Origin: Melioribacteraceae bacterium
GTDB taxonomy: Bacteria > Bacteroidota > Ignavibacteria > Ignavibacteriales > Melioribacteraceae
Length of the DNA stretch: 64,000 bases
NCBI GenBank assembly: GCA_027030245.1
Contig: JALVFE010000009.1
Span: 1 to 64,000 of the forward strand
Direction: 5' to 3'
Below the pieces are notes generated by a model. It was not told the origin of the DNA. It searched no databases and was given only the letters and a program-made list of their open reading frames with translations. Each line of letters opens with the position of its first letter. The first letter of the stretch is position 1. Positions 16,149 to 24,707 of this stretch are shown here, one piece after another. Position numbers and translations under genes: made by a program.

Positions 16149-17152
16149 TGAAAGAAACAAAAATCGGTATTATCGGTTTGGGCGGCGTCGCTCAGTTGGT
16201 TCATCTTCCAATTTTAACCAAATTAAAAAACGTTAAAGTAGAAGCTGTAGCCGAAGTAAATAAAAACAGATTGAAAACCGTTGCGGAAAATTTCCACATA
16301 AAAAACCGGTTCACCGATTATAAAAAAATGCTTAACGAAATTGAACTGGATGCCGTAATAGTTGCAACTCCCACCAAATCACACTCCGAGATTGCAATTG
16401 AAGTGATGAAAAACGGACTTGATGTAATGATTGAAAAACCGATTGCCGTTAATTATCTGGAAGCAAAGAAGATAGACGATGCGGCAAAAAAATATAAACG
16501 TAAAGCGATTGTGGGAATGAATTTTAGATACCGCCCCGATGCAATGTTGTTAAAAAGTTTGATTAATTCCGGTGAAATAGGCGAGCCGTTTTATGTACGC
16601 TGCGGTTGGACGCGCAAGCAGAGCAGTTCGCAAAAGTGGATACAAAGAAGAAAAGAAGCAGGCGGCGGAGTTCTGTTCGATTTAGGAATCGTTCTGCTGG
16701 ATTTGGGAATTTGGTTGATTGATTACCCACCGATTAAAAGTGTTTCGGCTCAAACTTTTTCCCATAAAGTTAAAGGCGTCGAAGATTCGGCGGTCGGGTT
16801 TATCCGGTTTAAAAATTCTGCCGTAATGAATTTTGAAGTAAGTTGGTCGCTTCACTCGGAAAAAGACAGTTTTAATCTCACCGTTTTCGGAACCGAAGGC
16901 ACAGGCCATCTCAATCCTTTCAGGGCATATAAGAAAATCGAATCCACGCGAATCGATTATACACCTTCCAGTACTGCAAATTCCAAAAATCTATTCAAAA
17001 AATCTTACGAAAATGAGTTAAAATATTTCATAAGTGTAATTCAAGGTAGCGCTAATATTCTTTCTTCAAGTTCGGAAGCGTTAACCCGTATGAAACTACT
17101 CGAATCATTATACGAATCGGCCGCGAGTCAAAAAGAAATAAAAATCGGTTGA
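16148..17152 (+). CDS. Gfo/Idh/MocA family oxidoreductase
   Basis: The 334-residue product has an N-terminal NAD(P) Rossmann domain (IGIIGLGGVAQLVHLPIL), the ATPTKSHSEIAIEVM segment and the EKPIAVN motif containing the conserved Lys of this family. A C-terminal substrate domain begins near KAIVGMNFRYRPDAM and includes GGGVLFDLGIVLLDL. Family members oxidise or reduce sugars, inositols or related compounds; the usual Asp/His in the GGGxLxDxGxHxxD motif is partly changed here (LDLGIW, with no His), so the exact reaction is unclear. It overlaps dxs by one base and is the last gene before a long repeat-filled gap. Confidence 0.87.
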   Translation: MKETKIGIIGLGGVAQLVHLPILTKLKNVKVEAVAEVNKNRLKTVAENFHIKNRFTDYKKMLNEIELDAVIVATPTKSHSEIAIEVMKNGLDVMIEKPIAVNYLEAKKIDDAAKKYKRKAIVGMNFRYRPDAMLLKSLINSGEIGEPFYVRCGWTRKQSSSQKWIQRRKEAGGGVLFDLGIVLLDLGIWLIDYPPIKSVSAQTFSHKVKGVEDSAVGFIRFKNSAVMNFEVSWSLHSEKDSFNLTVFGTEGTGHLNPFRAYKKIESTRIDYTPSSTANSKNLFKKSYENELKYFISVIQGSANILSSSSEALTRMKLLESLYESAASQKEIKIG

Positions 17153-17470
17153 ATTGCAGAATCAGATTTATAGCGAGCTAACATCCGGAAAAATTTACCA
17201 AAAGCGTTTCAGCCTTGATTTTTTCTTTGGTTCGTTAATGCTTGTCCCGATTTATCGGGAACAAAACAAATGAACATTCCGTTTCACTCCGCTGGAGTTT
17301 TGGTTTTATGTTAGGAATGATTGTTCTATAAATATTTCACGCCATACGGCGTTTTCTGGTTGAAATAGAGAGTTCATTTTAGATACCGAAACAAGTTCGG
17401 GATCATTCTGTTATGGCATTTTTAAAACACGTCATGCCGAACTCGGTTCGGCATCTGTTTGTTTTTTTTC

Positions 17471-17680
17471 AGATCCCGAAACCATCCGCCACGGCGGACG
17501 GAATGACAAGTTTTTCTTGCTGTCATGCTGTTCGCCGCAAACGAACTGGATGATAAGGTATCATCTATGACATGCTGACCTAAAACCATGTCATGCTGTT
17601 CGCCGAAGGCGAATTGTTTCAGCATCTCATTATTCTTCTATAGATCCCGAAACCATCCGCCACCAGCGGACGGGATGACA
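17471..17680. repeat. Tandem-like copies of an extragenic palindromic unit
   Basis: AGATCCCGAAACCATCCGCC occurs at 17471-17490 and again at 17642-17661, each time followed by a GCGGACGG half-palindrome and ATGACAA. Between them TGTCATGCTGTTCGCCG occurs at 17521-17537 and 17590-17606. The blocks alternate, so a composite unit has been duplicated and diverged. The second block includes the stem TTCGCC-GAA-GGCGAA nested between TGCTG and CAGCA. Confidence 0.7.
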
Positions 17681-17806
17681 AACAAGAACTTCCAAATAAC
17701 AAACACCAAAATCCAAACCGTAAATTGTAGGGGACGCAAATTTAGCGTCCCGTATAATAATTTTTAATTTGTATATTCGTTGCAATTTTCCAACATCGAA
17801 ACCGAC

Positions 17807-17881
17807 CGAACCCCGTAGGGGTGGCATATTTATAATAATCAAATCCCCCTTAACGTTAGAACCCCAGCGGGGTGACATATT
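17807..17881. repeat. Pair of CCCC/GGGG palindromic repeats
   Basis: GAACCCCGTAGGGGTGGCAT near 17808 and GAACCCCAGCGGGGTGACAT near 17859 are two copies of a short repeat with a 4-bp GC stem, a 3-base loop and a common GTGRCATATT tail. They differ in sequence from the units at 17471-17680, so a second repeat family is present in this gap. Confidence 0.65.
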
Positions 17882-18050
17882 GAATTCCAAACAACAAATT
17901 ATAAAATGTTTCCCTCCGCCTGAGGCAAGCGGTATGACGATTTTAGATTTTGAGACAGTTTCTTGATTTTTAATCCGCCCCGTAATCATTTTCCCGCATT
18001 TTGAACAAATGTTATTGTTTTGAAATAATAATCCTGGGAATGAGAAATAA

Positions 18051-18081
18051 TTGACATAATTCCATTATTTTCATAACTTTA
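18051..18081 (+). promoter_or_regulatory. Probable rplU-rpmA promoter
   Basis: TTGACA at 18051-18056 is followed, 20 bases after the TTG, by TAACTTTA at 18074-18081. This matches the Bacteroidota-type vegetative pattern TTG-N(about 20)-TAnnTTTG. It lies about 32 bases before the rplU start, and an AGGAGAAA ribosome-binding site is at 18102. The same TTG-N20-TA spacing is seen before tRNA-Leu and the PPIase operon. Confidence 0.6.
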
Positions 18082-18112
18082 AGGCTCGAAATTAAAAGAG
18101 TAGGAGAAATAT

Positions 18113-18469
18113 ATGTTTGCCGTTGTAGATATCGCTGGCTCTCAGTTTAAAGTTGAAGAAAACGGAAAATATTACGTTCCAAAATTAAACGTTGAAGCGG
18201 ATAAATCCGTTACTTTCGAAGATGTTTTGCTTTATTCGGATGATAAACAAACATTGGTTGGCGCACCCGTGGTAAAAGGTGTAAAAGTTAAAGCAAAAGT
18301 GTTGGAACACGTAAAAGATGATAAAGTAATTGTATTCAAAAAGAAAAGAAGAAAGTCCTATAAAGTGAAAAAAGGGCACCGCCAACAACTTACAAGAATA
18401 GAAGTTCTCTCGATAAGTAAAGCAAAAGCTTCGAAACCGAAGGAAAAAGTAGAAGAGGAGGGTAAATAA
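18113..18469 (+). CDS. rplU: 50S ribosomal protein L21
   Basis: The 118-residue product is bL21 of the large ribosomal subunit. The N-terminal [20 protein letters not shown] and the C-terminal [23 protein letters not shown] are diagnostic. A short acidic-basic tail (KEKVEEEGK) extends beyond the usual end. It overlaps rpmA by one base, in the universal rplU-rpmA order, and has its own promoter upstream and a terminator after rpmA. Confidence 0.96.
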   Translation: MFAVVDIAGSQFKVEENGKYYVPKLNVEADKSVTFEDVLLYSDDKQTLVGAPVVKGVKVKAKVLEHVKDDKVIVFKKKRRKSYKVKKGHRQQLTRIEVLSISKAKASKPKEKVEEEGK

Positions 18470-18729
18470 TGGCTCATAAGAAAGGTCAAGGTTCATCCAG
18501 AAACGGACGCGACAGTAATCCACAATATCTTGGAGTGAAAAGGTTCGGCGGTGAAAAAGTTAAAGCCGGAACCATTTTAGTAAGACAAAGAGGAACAAAA
18601 TTTCATCCCGGTAAAAATGTAATGCGCGGAGGAGACGATACTTTATTTGCCGTAGCCGATGGTTTTGTTAAATTCGAAAGAAAAAGAAACAACAGAAGAT
18701 TCGTTAGTGTTTATGAAAGTTTGGGATAA
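18469..18729 (+). CDS. rpmA: 50S ribosomal protein L27
   Basis: The 86-residue product is bL27, whose N-terminal tail reaches the peptidyl-transferase centre. [36 protein letters not shown] and [14 protein letters not shown] are the usual blocks. The N-terminus begins directly with AHKKG, so the cleavable N-terminal extension found in Firmicutes is absent. It is the second gene of the rplU operon and is followed by a strong terminator. Confidence 0.97.
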   Translation: MAHKKGQGSSRNGRDSNPQYLGVKRFGGEKVKAGTILVRQRGTKFHPGKNVMRGGDDTLFAVADGFVKFERKRNNRRFVSVYESLG

Positions 18730-18750
18730 AATTAATAATTAATATAAATG

Positions 18751-18783
18751 AAAAAAGCCCGGTTTTAAGCCGGGCTTTTTTTT
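18751..18783 (+). terminator. Rho-independent terminator after rpmA
   Basis: A 12-bp stem, AAAAAAGCCCGG at 18751-18762 with CCGGGCTTTTTT at 18770-18781, encloses a 7-base loop and ends in a T-run. The A and T runs on both sides mean it can also stop the convergent mdh transcript. Confidence 0.92.
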
Positions 18784-18795
18784 GTATCTCTATCC

Positions 18796-19761
18796 TTAGT
18801 ATCCTAATCGTTTCATATCTTCAACCAAACCTTCCACCGCTTTAATCGATTTATCAAGTGCCGCTCTTTCTTCTTCGTTTAGCGAGAGTTCCACAACCCG
18901 TTCAACACCGTTTTCGCCGAGAACTACCGGAACTCCAACGTAATAACCGTTAACACCGAATTCACCTTGCAAGTAAGCGCTTGCGGGCATTAATCTTTTT
19001 TGGTCTTTTAGAATCGAAGTAGCCATAGAAACGGCTGCAGCTGCGGGGGAATAGAATGCGGAACCCGTTTTCAATAATTTAACAACTTCACCGCCTGCCA
19101 TTTTGGTTCTTTGTACCATTGCATCCATTACTTCTTTTGCTTTTGCGGGATCGCCATATTTTCTTTCCAGCATTTCCATAACGGGAATTCCGTTAACATT
19201 AGCGTATCTGGTAAGGGGAACCATAGTGTCGCCGTGACCGCCGAGAACCATTGCGTTTACGTCTTGTACGGAAACATCCAATTCCCATGCGATGAAAGTT
19301 GCGAATCTTGACGAATCCAAAACTCCCGCTTGACCCATTACACGGTTGTGTGGGAATCCGGTAACTTTTTGGAATAAAGTAACCATTGCATCCAAGGGAT
19401 TGGAGATAATAATAACAATTGAATTCGGTGCGTGTTCTTTAACTCCCTCGGCTACGGATTTCATAATTTTGGCGTTTGTATCCAACAAGTCGTCCCTGCT
19501 CATTCCGGGTTTACGGGGAACTCCGGCAGTGATTATGACCAAATCGGCTCCGTCAATATCTTTATATTCGTTGGTTCCTTTTAATACTACATCCGTTCTG
19601 TCAATTCTGGATGCTTCGGCTATATCAAGCGTTTTGCCTTGAGGTAAATCTTCCACGATATCGAACATTACGACGTCTGCTAATTCTTTTTGTGCAATCA
19701 ATTGGGCTAATACGCCCCCGATTTGTCCGCCGCCTATTAATGCAATTTTTTTCCGTGCCAT
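18796..19761 (-). CDS. mdh: Malate dehydrogenase
   Basis: The 321-residue product is an NAD-dependent malate dehydrogenase of the LDH-like type. The nucleotide loop is [17 protein letters not shown], with the adenine-ribose Asp in VVMFDIVED. The substrate motif IDRTDVV, the IISNPLDAM block, and the catalytic His in [10 protein letters not shown] with the Asp/Arg pair upstream in DSSRF are all visible. It interconverts malate and oxaloacetate in the TCA cycle. It stands alone, convergent with rpmA. The ATG is preceded by AGGAGTGAG. Confidence 0.94.
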   Translation of the reverse strand: MARKKIALIGGGQIGGVLAQLIAQKELADVVMFDIVEDLPQGKTLDIAEASRIDRTDVVLKGTNEYKDIDGADLVIITAGVPRKPGMSRDDLLDTNAKIMKSVAEGVKEHAPNSIVIIISNPLDAMVTLFQKVTGFPHNRVMGQAGVLDSSRFATFIAWELDVSVQDVNAMVLGGHGDTMVPLTRYANVNGIPVMEMLERKYGDPAKAKEVMDAMVQRTKMAGGEVVKLLKTGSAFYSPAAAAVSMATSILKDQKRLMPASAYLQGEFGVNGYYVGVPVVLGENGVERVVELSLNEEERAALDKSIKAVEGLVEDMKRLGY

Positions 19762-19903
19762 AACTCACTCCTCTGAATTTTATTTTTTAAAATATTTTAG
19801 GATTCCAATGTATTAATATATGAAGATTTCAAGGAATTATCATTTTTTAGTGTAAAATAATTTTAGAAAAAAGGATTTATGCGGAAAAACCGGCGGGGGA
19901 AAA

Positions 19904-20332
19904 TTAATTTTTACCAAAATTCATTGTAAGAATAACTTCGGTTCCGGAAGGCGTAAAATTGAATTCCAGTTTATCCGAAAAAGATTTCATTATATAAATT
20001 CCGCGACCGCTGTCTTTTAATAAATTTTCGGGTAAAGTCGGATCGGGAACGTCTTTCAAAATAAAGCCGGAACCTTCGTCTTTCAAAGTTATAACAATTC
20101 TGTCGGAATAAATCTTAACCGTAACGTGTACTTTTTTATTTTTATCCGATTTATTCCCGTGCTTTATTGCATTGGAAGCCGCTTCGGCAATCGAAAGGGA
20201 CAAGTCGTTAATTTTTTTATTGTCTAAACTTGTTTCCTTCGCATGCTCGATTACAAAATTTTCTATATCGGGTAAAAGCTCGGGATCGCTCTTGAATGTT
20301 TTGTTGTATGTTTTTATCGGTTTATCTTTCAT
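19904..20332 (-). CDS. RsbW/SpoIIAB-like ATP-binding anti-sigma regulatory protein
   Basis: The 142-residue product is a GHKL-fold ATPase of the serine-kinase/anti-sigma type. The N-box is AEAASNAIKHGN, the G1 box LKDEGSGF and the G2 region DSGRGIYIMKSFSD. In partner-switching systems such proteins bind a sigma factor or phosphorylate an anti-anti-sigma factor. No STAS antagonist, PP2C phosphatase or sigma gene lies next to it, so its partner is elsewhere. It is downstream of the large barrel gene on the same strand, with an 80-base gap. Confidence 0.85.
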   Translation of the reverse strand: MKDKPIKTYNKTFKSDPELLPDIENFVIEHAKETSLDNKKINDLSLSIAEAASNAIKHGNKSDKNKKVHVTVKIYSDRIVITLKDEGSGFILKDVPDPTLPENLLKDSGRGIYIMKSFSDKLEFNFTPSGTEVILTMNFGKN

Positions 20333-20412
20333 TAATTTTTACGACAAGTATAATTATTTACATCCAATCAAATTAATTTATATAATACCGGAAATCAACT
20401 TATTTTTAACGG

Positions 20413-22320
20413 CTATAAATTCCAATCGACCGTAAGATTTAAATTTGCAATTTCTTTTTTTATATCTGTTTCGGTATTGATGAATTCGTACCATCCGTAA
20501 ACCGCAATATTCAAATTATCGATAATTTTGTAACCCATTTTAGTTACGGGTCCGATGCTGAAATAATTGCTGCTCTTGTACTTTACGTTATTCTCGTTGT
20601 ATTTGAATGTAGTTAGGGAAAATAATCTAAGTCCGGCTCCCAACTCAATATTGTTTTTTCGTATAACTAATTGCGGCAGTGCGAAATATTCAGCTAAAAA
20701 CCTTTCCGGTTTGCTTGAAAAACTTGTCCATTTGAAACTGCCTTGTTCCGATAATTTGGCGTAACCTTCGAATTCTAATGAAAAATCACGCATTAAATTA
20801 ATTTTTGAAGAATCGCGGAATGCAAATTGTCTAAATACGAAACTTCTTACATTTGGAATTATATCTTCAAAATCGTAAACCGTATAATTAGCCGATACTT
20901 CAAAAATATTTTCCGATGACAAGAAACCGTTATCGTAATTTCCACCGGACGAGAGCTTGAGAACCCTTCTTATATTATTATTCGAACTTCTTTCCGCAAA
21001 AATATAAACGATATGATTCAAGCTCCCTTCCAAATTTATGAACCACGTGAAAACCGGATTTAATTTTCTCATATAGCGCAATCTTAAAATAGTTAAAAGT
21101 TCGTCGCGGTCGTCGAAATTCGATTCGCTCGGAGTATCGTAAACCAATTTTCTGTGCAACAGGCTAAAATTAATTTTATCTTTTTCGGTCAATTTATAAC
21201 TTACGGATGTAGCCAAAACGGTAAGCTGCGATTTGTTATTCTTGTTGTTTTCCAGCTCTTGCCGTTTTTCGAAGAAAATTGAATTTGCTTCTTTTATGTT
21301 TTTCGCTTTATGTTTTTCTTCCCGTTCTGAATATTCAAGTTTAAGCATTCCGTTGAAATTTTTACTCTTGTAAATTACGTTACCGTCAAAGTTCAACTTG
21401 AATTCTTCGATTTTGGAATCGAATGAAGAAGGGGAAATTTTGGAAAGCAAAACGTACCGGGTATTTCTGTCAATTTCCCTCCAAAACACTCTGCCGTTTA
21501 AGTTTACGGATAAGTTGGATGATAAAGGAGCAATAAAAATTCTGTCCGATATGAGATAACTGGTTTCGGTTCTGCTTTGAATGTTGTGGTTAATGTTAAA
21601 TGCGGAAAGCAGCAGGGAATCGCTGTCGAAGTAAAAGTCTTTTCTCACTTCAGAATATTTCGCCAAAATTTTATTTGAAAAATTTTTGCCAACATTGTTG
21701 ACAAGGGAAGCATTAACAAAACGCAAAGTATTTTTTCTCGGGGAAATATCTTCGTTTTGCAATTTCAAATTTGCGTTTAATTCCAATTCGTTCTTGGAAA
21801 AATAATCGAATGTAGCCTCGCTGCCGTAAATAAAACCGCGGTCGTCTTCGCCGACCTGTTTGTTTATCGAGAATCCGCCGTAAGGTATAATTTTAATGTT
21901 TTCCTGAAAATTAAGTTTTGTGTAAATGGAAGAGTTAAGAATTGATGCTTCGTTAATACCTATTTTTCTGTCGTCCGAATAAATATTGTTATTTGTTAAA
22001 ACTCCGAATTTAACGTAAGGGGAAAACGAGTATTCCCCGAAAAGCGAAAAATTTTGTTCGTCCCGAATATTTTTAGATTTAAGCTTTATGACGGTTGATT
22101 TGTATAATTCGTTAACTCCGACAAAGAATTTATCCGACCGGTAACCGTAACGAAATGCCGAACTCAAATTAGTAGTGTTCAGTTGCTTATCTAATTTTGT
22201 GGAAAGAATCTTATTTGCATAGTTGGAAGACAAAAAACTTAAACTGTCGCTTTGGGTTTGTGCGCAGAGCAAAACCGGAGTTGTAATCCAGAAAAATATT
22301 TTAGCGATAATCTTTATCAT
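20413..22320 (-). CDS. Predicted outer-membrane beta-barrel protein, unknown function
   Basis: The 635-residue product starts with a signal peptide (IIAKIFFWITTPVLLCAQTQ). The rest is a long series of alternating strands, such as NLSSAFRYGYRSDKFFVGVN, SPYVKFGVLTNNN and KMGYKIIDNLNIAVYGWYEF. It ends NLNLTVDWNL, with a C-terminal hydrophobic pattern as in barrels exported by the BAM pathway. There is no plug domain or other named family. It overlaps the FN3 lipoprotein gene by 4 bases (ATGA), so the two are translated together and may form a surface complex. The function is unknown. Confidence 0.7.
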   Translation of the reverse strand: MIKIIAKIFFWITTPVLLCAQTQSDSLSFLSSNYANKILSTKLDKQLNTTNLSSAFRYGYRSDKFFVGVNELYKSTVIKLKSKNIRDEQNFSLFGEYSFSPYVKFGVLTNNNIYSDDRKIGINEASILNSSIYTKLNFQENIKIIPYGGFSINKQVGEDDRGFIYGSEATFDYFSKNELELNANLKLQNEDISPRKNTLRFVNASLVNNVGKNFSNKILAKYSEVRKDFYFDSDSLLLSAFNINHNIQSRTETSYLISDRIFIAPLSSNLSVNLNGRVFWREIDRNTRYVLLSKISPSSFDSKIEEFKLNFDGNVIYKSKNFNGMLKLEYSEREEKHKAKNIKEANSIFFEKRQELENNKNNKSQLTVLATSVSYKLTEKDKINFSLLHRKLVYDTPSESNFDDRDELLTILRLRYMRKLNPVFTWFINLEGSLNHIVYIFAERSSNNNIRRVLKLSSGGNYDNGFLSSENIFEVSANYTVYDFEDIIPNVRSFVFRQFAFRDSSKINLMRDFSLEFEGYAKLSEQGSFKWTSFSSKPERFLAEYFALPQLVIRKNNIELGAGLRLFSLTTFKYNENNVKYKSSNYFSIGPVTKMGYKIIDNLNIAVYGWYEFINTETDIKKEIANLNLTVDWNL

Positions 22321-23327
22321 AAATCCGGAATAATTGTAAAACTGACTTGCTTGCTAATGCTGTTCGGTTCGTCGGAACTTTTCGTAAACGTGTGAATTTT
22401 CCAATAATAAGTTTTATAAACTTCAAAAACAAGGGAAGTAGGCGGAACGGAAACCGTATCGGAGATTGCTTCCGACCGGAAACCTATTTCGCCGACGGTC
22501 TCACCTACAGGGCTGGAAGAAATTATAATCTTGTATCTTGCGGGATAAGATGCCGATATCAATTTGAACTCGGTAAAATAAGGTGTATTTGAACTGTCCG
22601 GCGGAAATACGGGAGTTGGTTTATCCAATATAATATCGTAATCGGTGTTGCTTGGTTTGCCTTTCAATCCGCCTTTATCCACTGCTACAATTCTGTAATA
22701 ATATTTAGTTAAAATTTTTAAGTTGGTCGTATCGGTAAAAGTAAAACTTTTGGAAGTATCGATAAAAGTGGAATCGGAAGGAATTACCTTTCCGGATAAC
22801 GAACGGTAAATTTCATAATGCGAAATATCCGTCTCCCTGTTTGGAATCCATCTTAATTTGATTTCCGGCTTGCTTGTCCAATTATGAGCGTGGACTTGCA
22901 AACTCCAAATCCGCAAAGGGTGGAAACGGTTTACCGGTTTAGCGGAGACCGTATCGGAAGGTTCGCTTTCCCTGTCGAAAATATCGACTGCAGTTATGCG
23001 GTAAATGTAAAGCGAATCGTATTCCAAACCTGTATCCCGGTAGAAAATGTCTTCCGTAAAACCTATTCCATCAAATTTTGCGGTGGAATTTACTGCCCGG
23101 TAAATTTTGTAACCCGCAATTCCTTCTTCGCGGTTGGCAAACCATTCCAAACCGATTTCTCCGTCATAAGCAAATAAAATTTTTAAACCAGCCGGTTTTC
23201 TCGGGGGAGTCCCGTCATCGATAATTTCGGTTATTCTTTCCCTTTGGCATCCGAACATTAAAAAAATACTAAATAGAAAAAACGTCGCCTCTTTCGGGAA
23301 TCGTAACTTTCTTAAAACCGTTTTCAT
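22317..23327 (-). CDS. Fibronectin type III domain lipoprotein
   Basis: About 336 residues. The N-terminus has basic residues and a hydrophobic run ending in LMFGC, a likely lipobox with acylated Cys. Two fibronectin type III domains follow: the first around PAGLKILFAYDGEIGLEWF to YRITAVDIFDRESEPS, the second around WTSKPEIKLRWIPNRETDI to YYRIVAVDKGG. A third Ig-like module ends the protein. I placed the start at ATG 23327; another ATG at 23360, with GGTG just upstream, is also possible. Either choice overlaps the upstream MBL gene by 59 or 92 bases, which is unusual. It is coupled to the barrel gene downstream. Confidence 0.72.
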   Translation of the reverse strand: MKTVLRKLRFPKEATFFLFSIFLMFGCQRERITEIIDDGTPPRKPAGLKILFAYDGEIGLEWFANREEGIAGYKIYRAVNSTAKFDGIGFTEDIFYRDTGLEYDSLYIYRITAVDIFDRESEPSDTVSAKPVNRFHPLRIWSLQVHAHNWTSKPEIKLRWIPNRETDISHYEIYRSLSGKVIPSDSTFIDTSKSFTFTDTTNLKILTKYYYRIVAVDKGGLKGKPSNTDYDIILDKPTPVFPPDSSNTPYFTEFKLISASYPARYKIIISSSPVGETVGEIGFRSEAISDTVSVPPTSLVFEVYKTYYWKIHTFTKSSDEPNSISKQVSFTIIPDL

Positions 23328-24666
23328 ATAATCTTGTTTGGAAAATTTCCTGTTGGTCATAATCACCGTGCACGAGAAAGATATTTTGCAATCTGCTTTT
23401 ATCGAACTGATTTACATAACCGATTAGTTCGTCGGAATCGGCATGGGCGCTGAACGAATCAAATACCAGTACTTCCGCCCGCAATTGATATTCTTCACCG
23501 AAAATTTTTACGAACGGACTTTTTTCCATAATTCTTCTTCCGAGTGTATTTTGTGCGGAGTACCCGACCATTAAAATAATATTGTTCGGATTTTCTATAT
23601 TGTTTTTCAAGTGATGTAAAATTCTTCCCGATTCGCACATTCCCGAGCTGGAAATTATTATGTGCGGACCTTTAAGCGAATTCAACTTTTTCGATTCTTC
23701 AACGTCTCTGATGTATGTAAGTTGATTAAAACCAAACGGGTCTTCGTTCCTAATCAGAAAATCAGCGGTCTCGTCGTCAAAGCACTCGGGATGAAGTCTG
23801 AAAACCTCTGTGGCATTAACCGAAAGCGGACTATCGACGTAAACCGGAATTCTGGGAGCTTCGTTTCTTTCGAAAATTTTATGAAGAGCATAAACTAATT
23901 CTTGCGTTCTGCCCACGCTGAAAGCAGGAATAATAATTTTAGCTCCCCGTTTGTAAGCCCTTTTTACCGCGCGCGCTAAATGGTGTTCGGAGTTTTGCGG
24001 GTTTTCGTGTTTCCTTCCGCCGTATGTGCTTTCGCATATAAAATAGTCCACGTCCGGAATTTTTTCGGGGTCGCGCAAAATCGGTAAATTCGGTCTGCCG
24101 ATATCTCCGGAAAAACCTATTGTTGTTACTTTTCCGTTTTCGTTTATGGTTAAATGCGTTATTGCGGAACCGAGAATATGCCCTGCATCCGCAAACATAA
24201 TTTTGATACCGTCGCCAATTACAAATTCATGATGATAGTTTAACCCAACGAATAAATCGATGGTCCGTCGTGCATCGGCTTGTGTGTATAAAGGTTCGAA
24301 AGGTTTTTTGCCTTTCCTGATTCTTTTTTTGTTAACGTATTCAACGTCTTTTTCTTGAATGTGCGCGCTGTCCCTTAACATAATGCTTGCTAAATCGCGG
24401 GTTGCAAAAGTGGAAAATATGTGACCTTTAAATCCGTTTTTAACCAAAGTGGGTAAATTGCCCGAGTGATCGATATGTGCATGGGTTAAAATAACAAAAT
24501 CGATTTCCGCAGGATCAAAAAAATCGAAGGTTCTGTTTAATTCAAACGCTTCTTTTCTTTTACCTTGATATAAACCGCAATCTACTAAAAATTTCAGACC
24601 GTTTACTTGAACGTAGTGCATTGAGCCGGTTACGGTTCTCGCGGCTCCGATAAATTGAATATCCAT
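23269..24666 (-). CDS. MBL-fold beta-CASP RNA nuclease-like hydrolase
   Basis: The 465-residue product is a metallo-beta-lactamase fold protein with a beta-CASP insertion and C-terminal RMMBL domain, as in CPSF73/YsnA-type RNA nucleases. The first Zn motif is LTHAHIDHSGNLP, further ligands are in ADAGHILGSA and GFSGDIGR, and the beta-CASP motifs include PAFSVGRTQEL, ISSSGMCESGR and the C-terminal SFSAHAD. The predicted role is processing or decay of RNA. Its final 59 bases overlap the start of the FN3 lipoprotein gene. The AI-2E transporter gene lies 41 bases upstream. Confidence 0.9.
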   Translation of the reverse strand: MDIQFIGAARTVTGSMHYVQVNGLKFLVDCGLYQGKRKEAFELNRTFDFFDPAEIDFVILTHAHIDHSGNLPTLVKNGFKGHIFSTFATRDLASIMLRDSAHIQEKDVEYVNKKRIRKGKKPFEPLYTQADARRTIDLFVGLNYHHEFVIGDGIKIMFADAGHILGSAITHLTINENGKVTTIGFSGDIGRPNLPILRDPEKIPDVDYFICESTYGGRKHENPQNSEHHLARAVKRAYKRGAKIIIPAFSVGRTQELVYALHKIFERNEAPRIPVYVDSPLSVNATEVFRLHPECFDDETADFLIRNEDPFGFNQLTYIRDVEESKKLNSLKGPHIIISSSGMCESGRILHHLKNNIENPNNIILMVGYSAQNTLGRRIMEKSPFVKIFGEEYQLRAEVLVFDSFSAHADSDELIGYVNQFDKSRLQNIFLVHGDYDQQEIFQTRLYENGFKKVTIPERGDVFSI

Positions 24667-24707
24667 ATATTTCCCGGTTTATGTGAGTATAATGACAAAC
24701 CATTTGT

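Larger units (their letters stand above)
17153..18050. other. Long intergenic island of palindromic repeats
   Basis: About 0.9 kb without a credible gene. It holds at least eight short palindromes: TCCCGA/TCGGGA near 17246, CCGAA/TTCGG near 17386, ATGCCGAAC/GTTCGGCAT at 17434-17454, two related blocks around 17471 and 17642, TTCGCC/GGCGAA near 17600, GGGACGC/GCGTCCC near 17731, and two CCCC/GGGG units near 17811 and 17862. Such clusters are typical of REP/MITE-like extragenic elements. Open frames here are short and consist mostly of repeat sequence. Confidence 0.7.

Noticed and set aside
17422-17989. Several short frames in the intergenic island before rplU
   Set aside because: They are built from palindromic repeats, with no conserved domain and no plausible start site.
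19805-19832. Possible mdh promoter (TTGAAA and CCAATGTA complement)
   Set aside because: The spacing between the TTG and the TA box is 17 bases and the -7 box has a mismatch, so it is weaker than the three sites with 20-base spacing.
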